A stretch of DNA of 5,539 bases from NCBI GenBank assembly GCA_023415725.1, contig JAEZJR010000184.1, positions 1 to 5,539 of the forward strand. The letters run 5' to 3'. A program made the position numbers and the translations under genes. Under the pieces are notes generated by a model that was not told the DNA's origin, searched no databases, and worked only from the letters and a program-made list of their open reading frames with translations. This document shows, piece after piece, positions 5,163-5,539 of the stretch (its first letter is position 1; each line of letters opens with the position of its first letter). The stretch is from Acidobacteriota bacterium. GTDB lineage: Bacteria; Acidobacteriota; Blastocatellia; Pyrinomonadales; Pyrinomonadaceae.

Positions 5163-5180
5163 GGCGCCGCATCTCGCGCC
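5163..5180. other. Inverted repeat between hsp20 and lon
   Basis: GGCGC (5163-5167) and GCGCC (5176-5180) can pair around an eight-base loop, with TTT (5159-5161) and AAA (5182-5184) able to extend the stem beyond one C-A mismatch. No T tract follows on the + strand, so it is not a convincing terminator for hsp20. It may be an mRNA processing or stabilising hairpin or a protein site, or it may have no function. Confidence 0.3.
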
Positions 5181-5207
5181 AAAATCAATTTAAACAACGG
5201 CGGACCT

Positions 5208-5539
5208 ATGGCTGAGGAGAACAACGAGAACACAACCGTGACCGGACAAACGACGCACCCCGAACAGTTCGAGATCGCGATCCTGCCGCTCCAGAACACA
5301 ACGCTATTCCCAGAGACGGTCGTTCCGCTCGCGGTCGGCCGCGAGCGCTCGATGCGTGCGACGGAGAGCGCCCTCGGCACCGAGGAGAAACTCCTCGGCT
5401 GCATCACGACCAAGAGCGACAACGTCACCGGCGATGAGGCGACGTACGATGACCTCTACAAGATAGGCACCATCGTCAACATCAAGCGCATGATGCGCAA
5501 TGAGGGCGTGATGCAGTTGATCGTTCAGGGGATGGAGCG
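5208..5539 (+). CDS. lon: ATP-dependent Lon protease, N-terminal part (runs off window)
   Basis: The first 110 residues of Lon, the cytosolic AAA+ serine protease that degrades misfolded and some regulatory proteins. Only the N-terminal substrate-binding (LAN) domain is in view: after a polar leader of about 20 residues comes FEIAILPLQNTTLFPETVVP (21-40), then LAVGRERSMRATESAL, EEKLLGCITTKSD and DLYKIGTIVNIKRMMRNEGVMQLIVQGME. These correspond to the family pattern LPLRdxVxFPxxvxPLxVGRexS ... DLYxiGtxaxIxqmxxxxxGxxxxlvxGxxR. The common Q of the vTQKD motif is T here. The ATPase and Ser-Lys protease domains lie outside, so activity cannot be judged. The start follows a weak GGCGGA (5199-5204) with only three bases of spacing. 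Hsp20 directly upstream makes a proteostasis pair likely. Confidence 0.95.
   Translation, partial: MAEENNENTTVTGQTTHPEQFEIAILPLQNTTLFPETVVPLAVGRERSMRATESALGTEEKLLGCITTKSDNVTGDEATYDDLYKIGTIVNIKRMMRNEGVMQLIVQGME

Overview
The window looks like ordinary chromosomal DNA of a moderately GC-rich Gram-negative-type bacterium. The gene set (PEGA-TPR exported protein, YbaY-repeat secreted protein, small Hsp20 next to lon) and composition resemble Acidobacteriota of the Blastocatellia type. That placement is an inference from style, not from a marker gene. I see no phage, transposase, plasmid or CRISPR signature. All protein genes are on the + strand; only the tRNA at the left edge is on the - strand.

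Layout. Positions 1-66 hold a tRNA-Met(CAU) on the - strand, cut by the window edge, with its own sigma70-like promoter. Divergent from it, a well-formed promoter and ribosome binding site drive a CPA2-family cation/proton antiporter (191-1432) that lacks a RCK/TrkA-N domain. It is followed closely by an exported PEGA + TPR protein (1458-2381) and, after a leader region with a hairpin, by a 538-residue secreted multidomain protein (2510-4126) with two tandem YbaY-like domains, closed by a clear terminator (4147-4182). The second half is a stress/proteostasis block: a two-CBS-domain protein (4239-4706), a minimal Hsp20 small heat-shock protein (4787-5146) and the start of the Lon protease (5208 to the edge).

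How the genes may work together. Hsp20 holds unfolding proteins and Lon degrades damaged ones, so their adjacency (61 bases apart, same strand) is functionally sensible. The CBS protein may add nucleotide sensing, but that is inference. The antiporter and the two exported proteins have no evident common pathway.

The most unusual signal is in the 80-base gap between the CBS gene and hsp20: two related imperfect palindromes in opposite orientation, one headed by GTAG and the other by GTAC. This is the layout of a REP doublet (BIME) of the kind mobilised by RAYT (TnpA-REP) transposases. The GTAG head of the first copy supplies the stop codon of the CBS gene. Other points worth a second look are the domain architecture of the 538-residue protein, a calcium-loop-like tail on the antiporter, and two genes whose -10-like boxes sit so close to the start codon that leaderless transcripts are possible.
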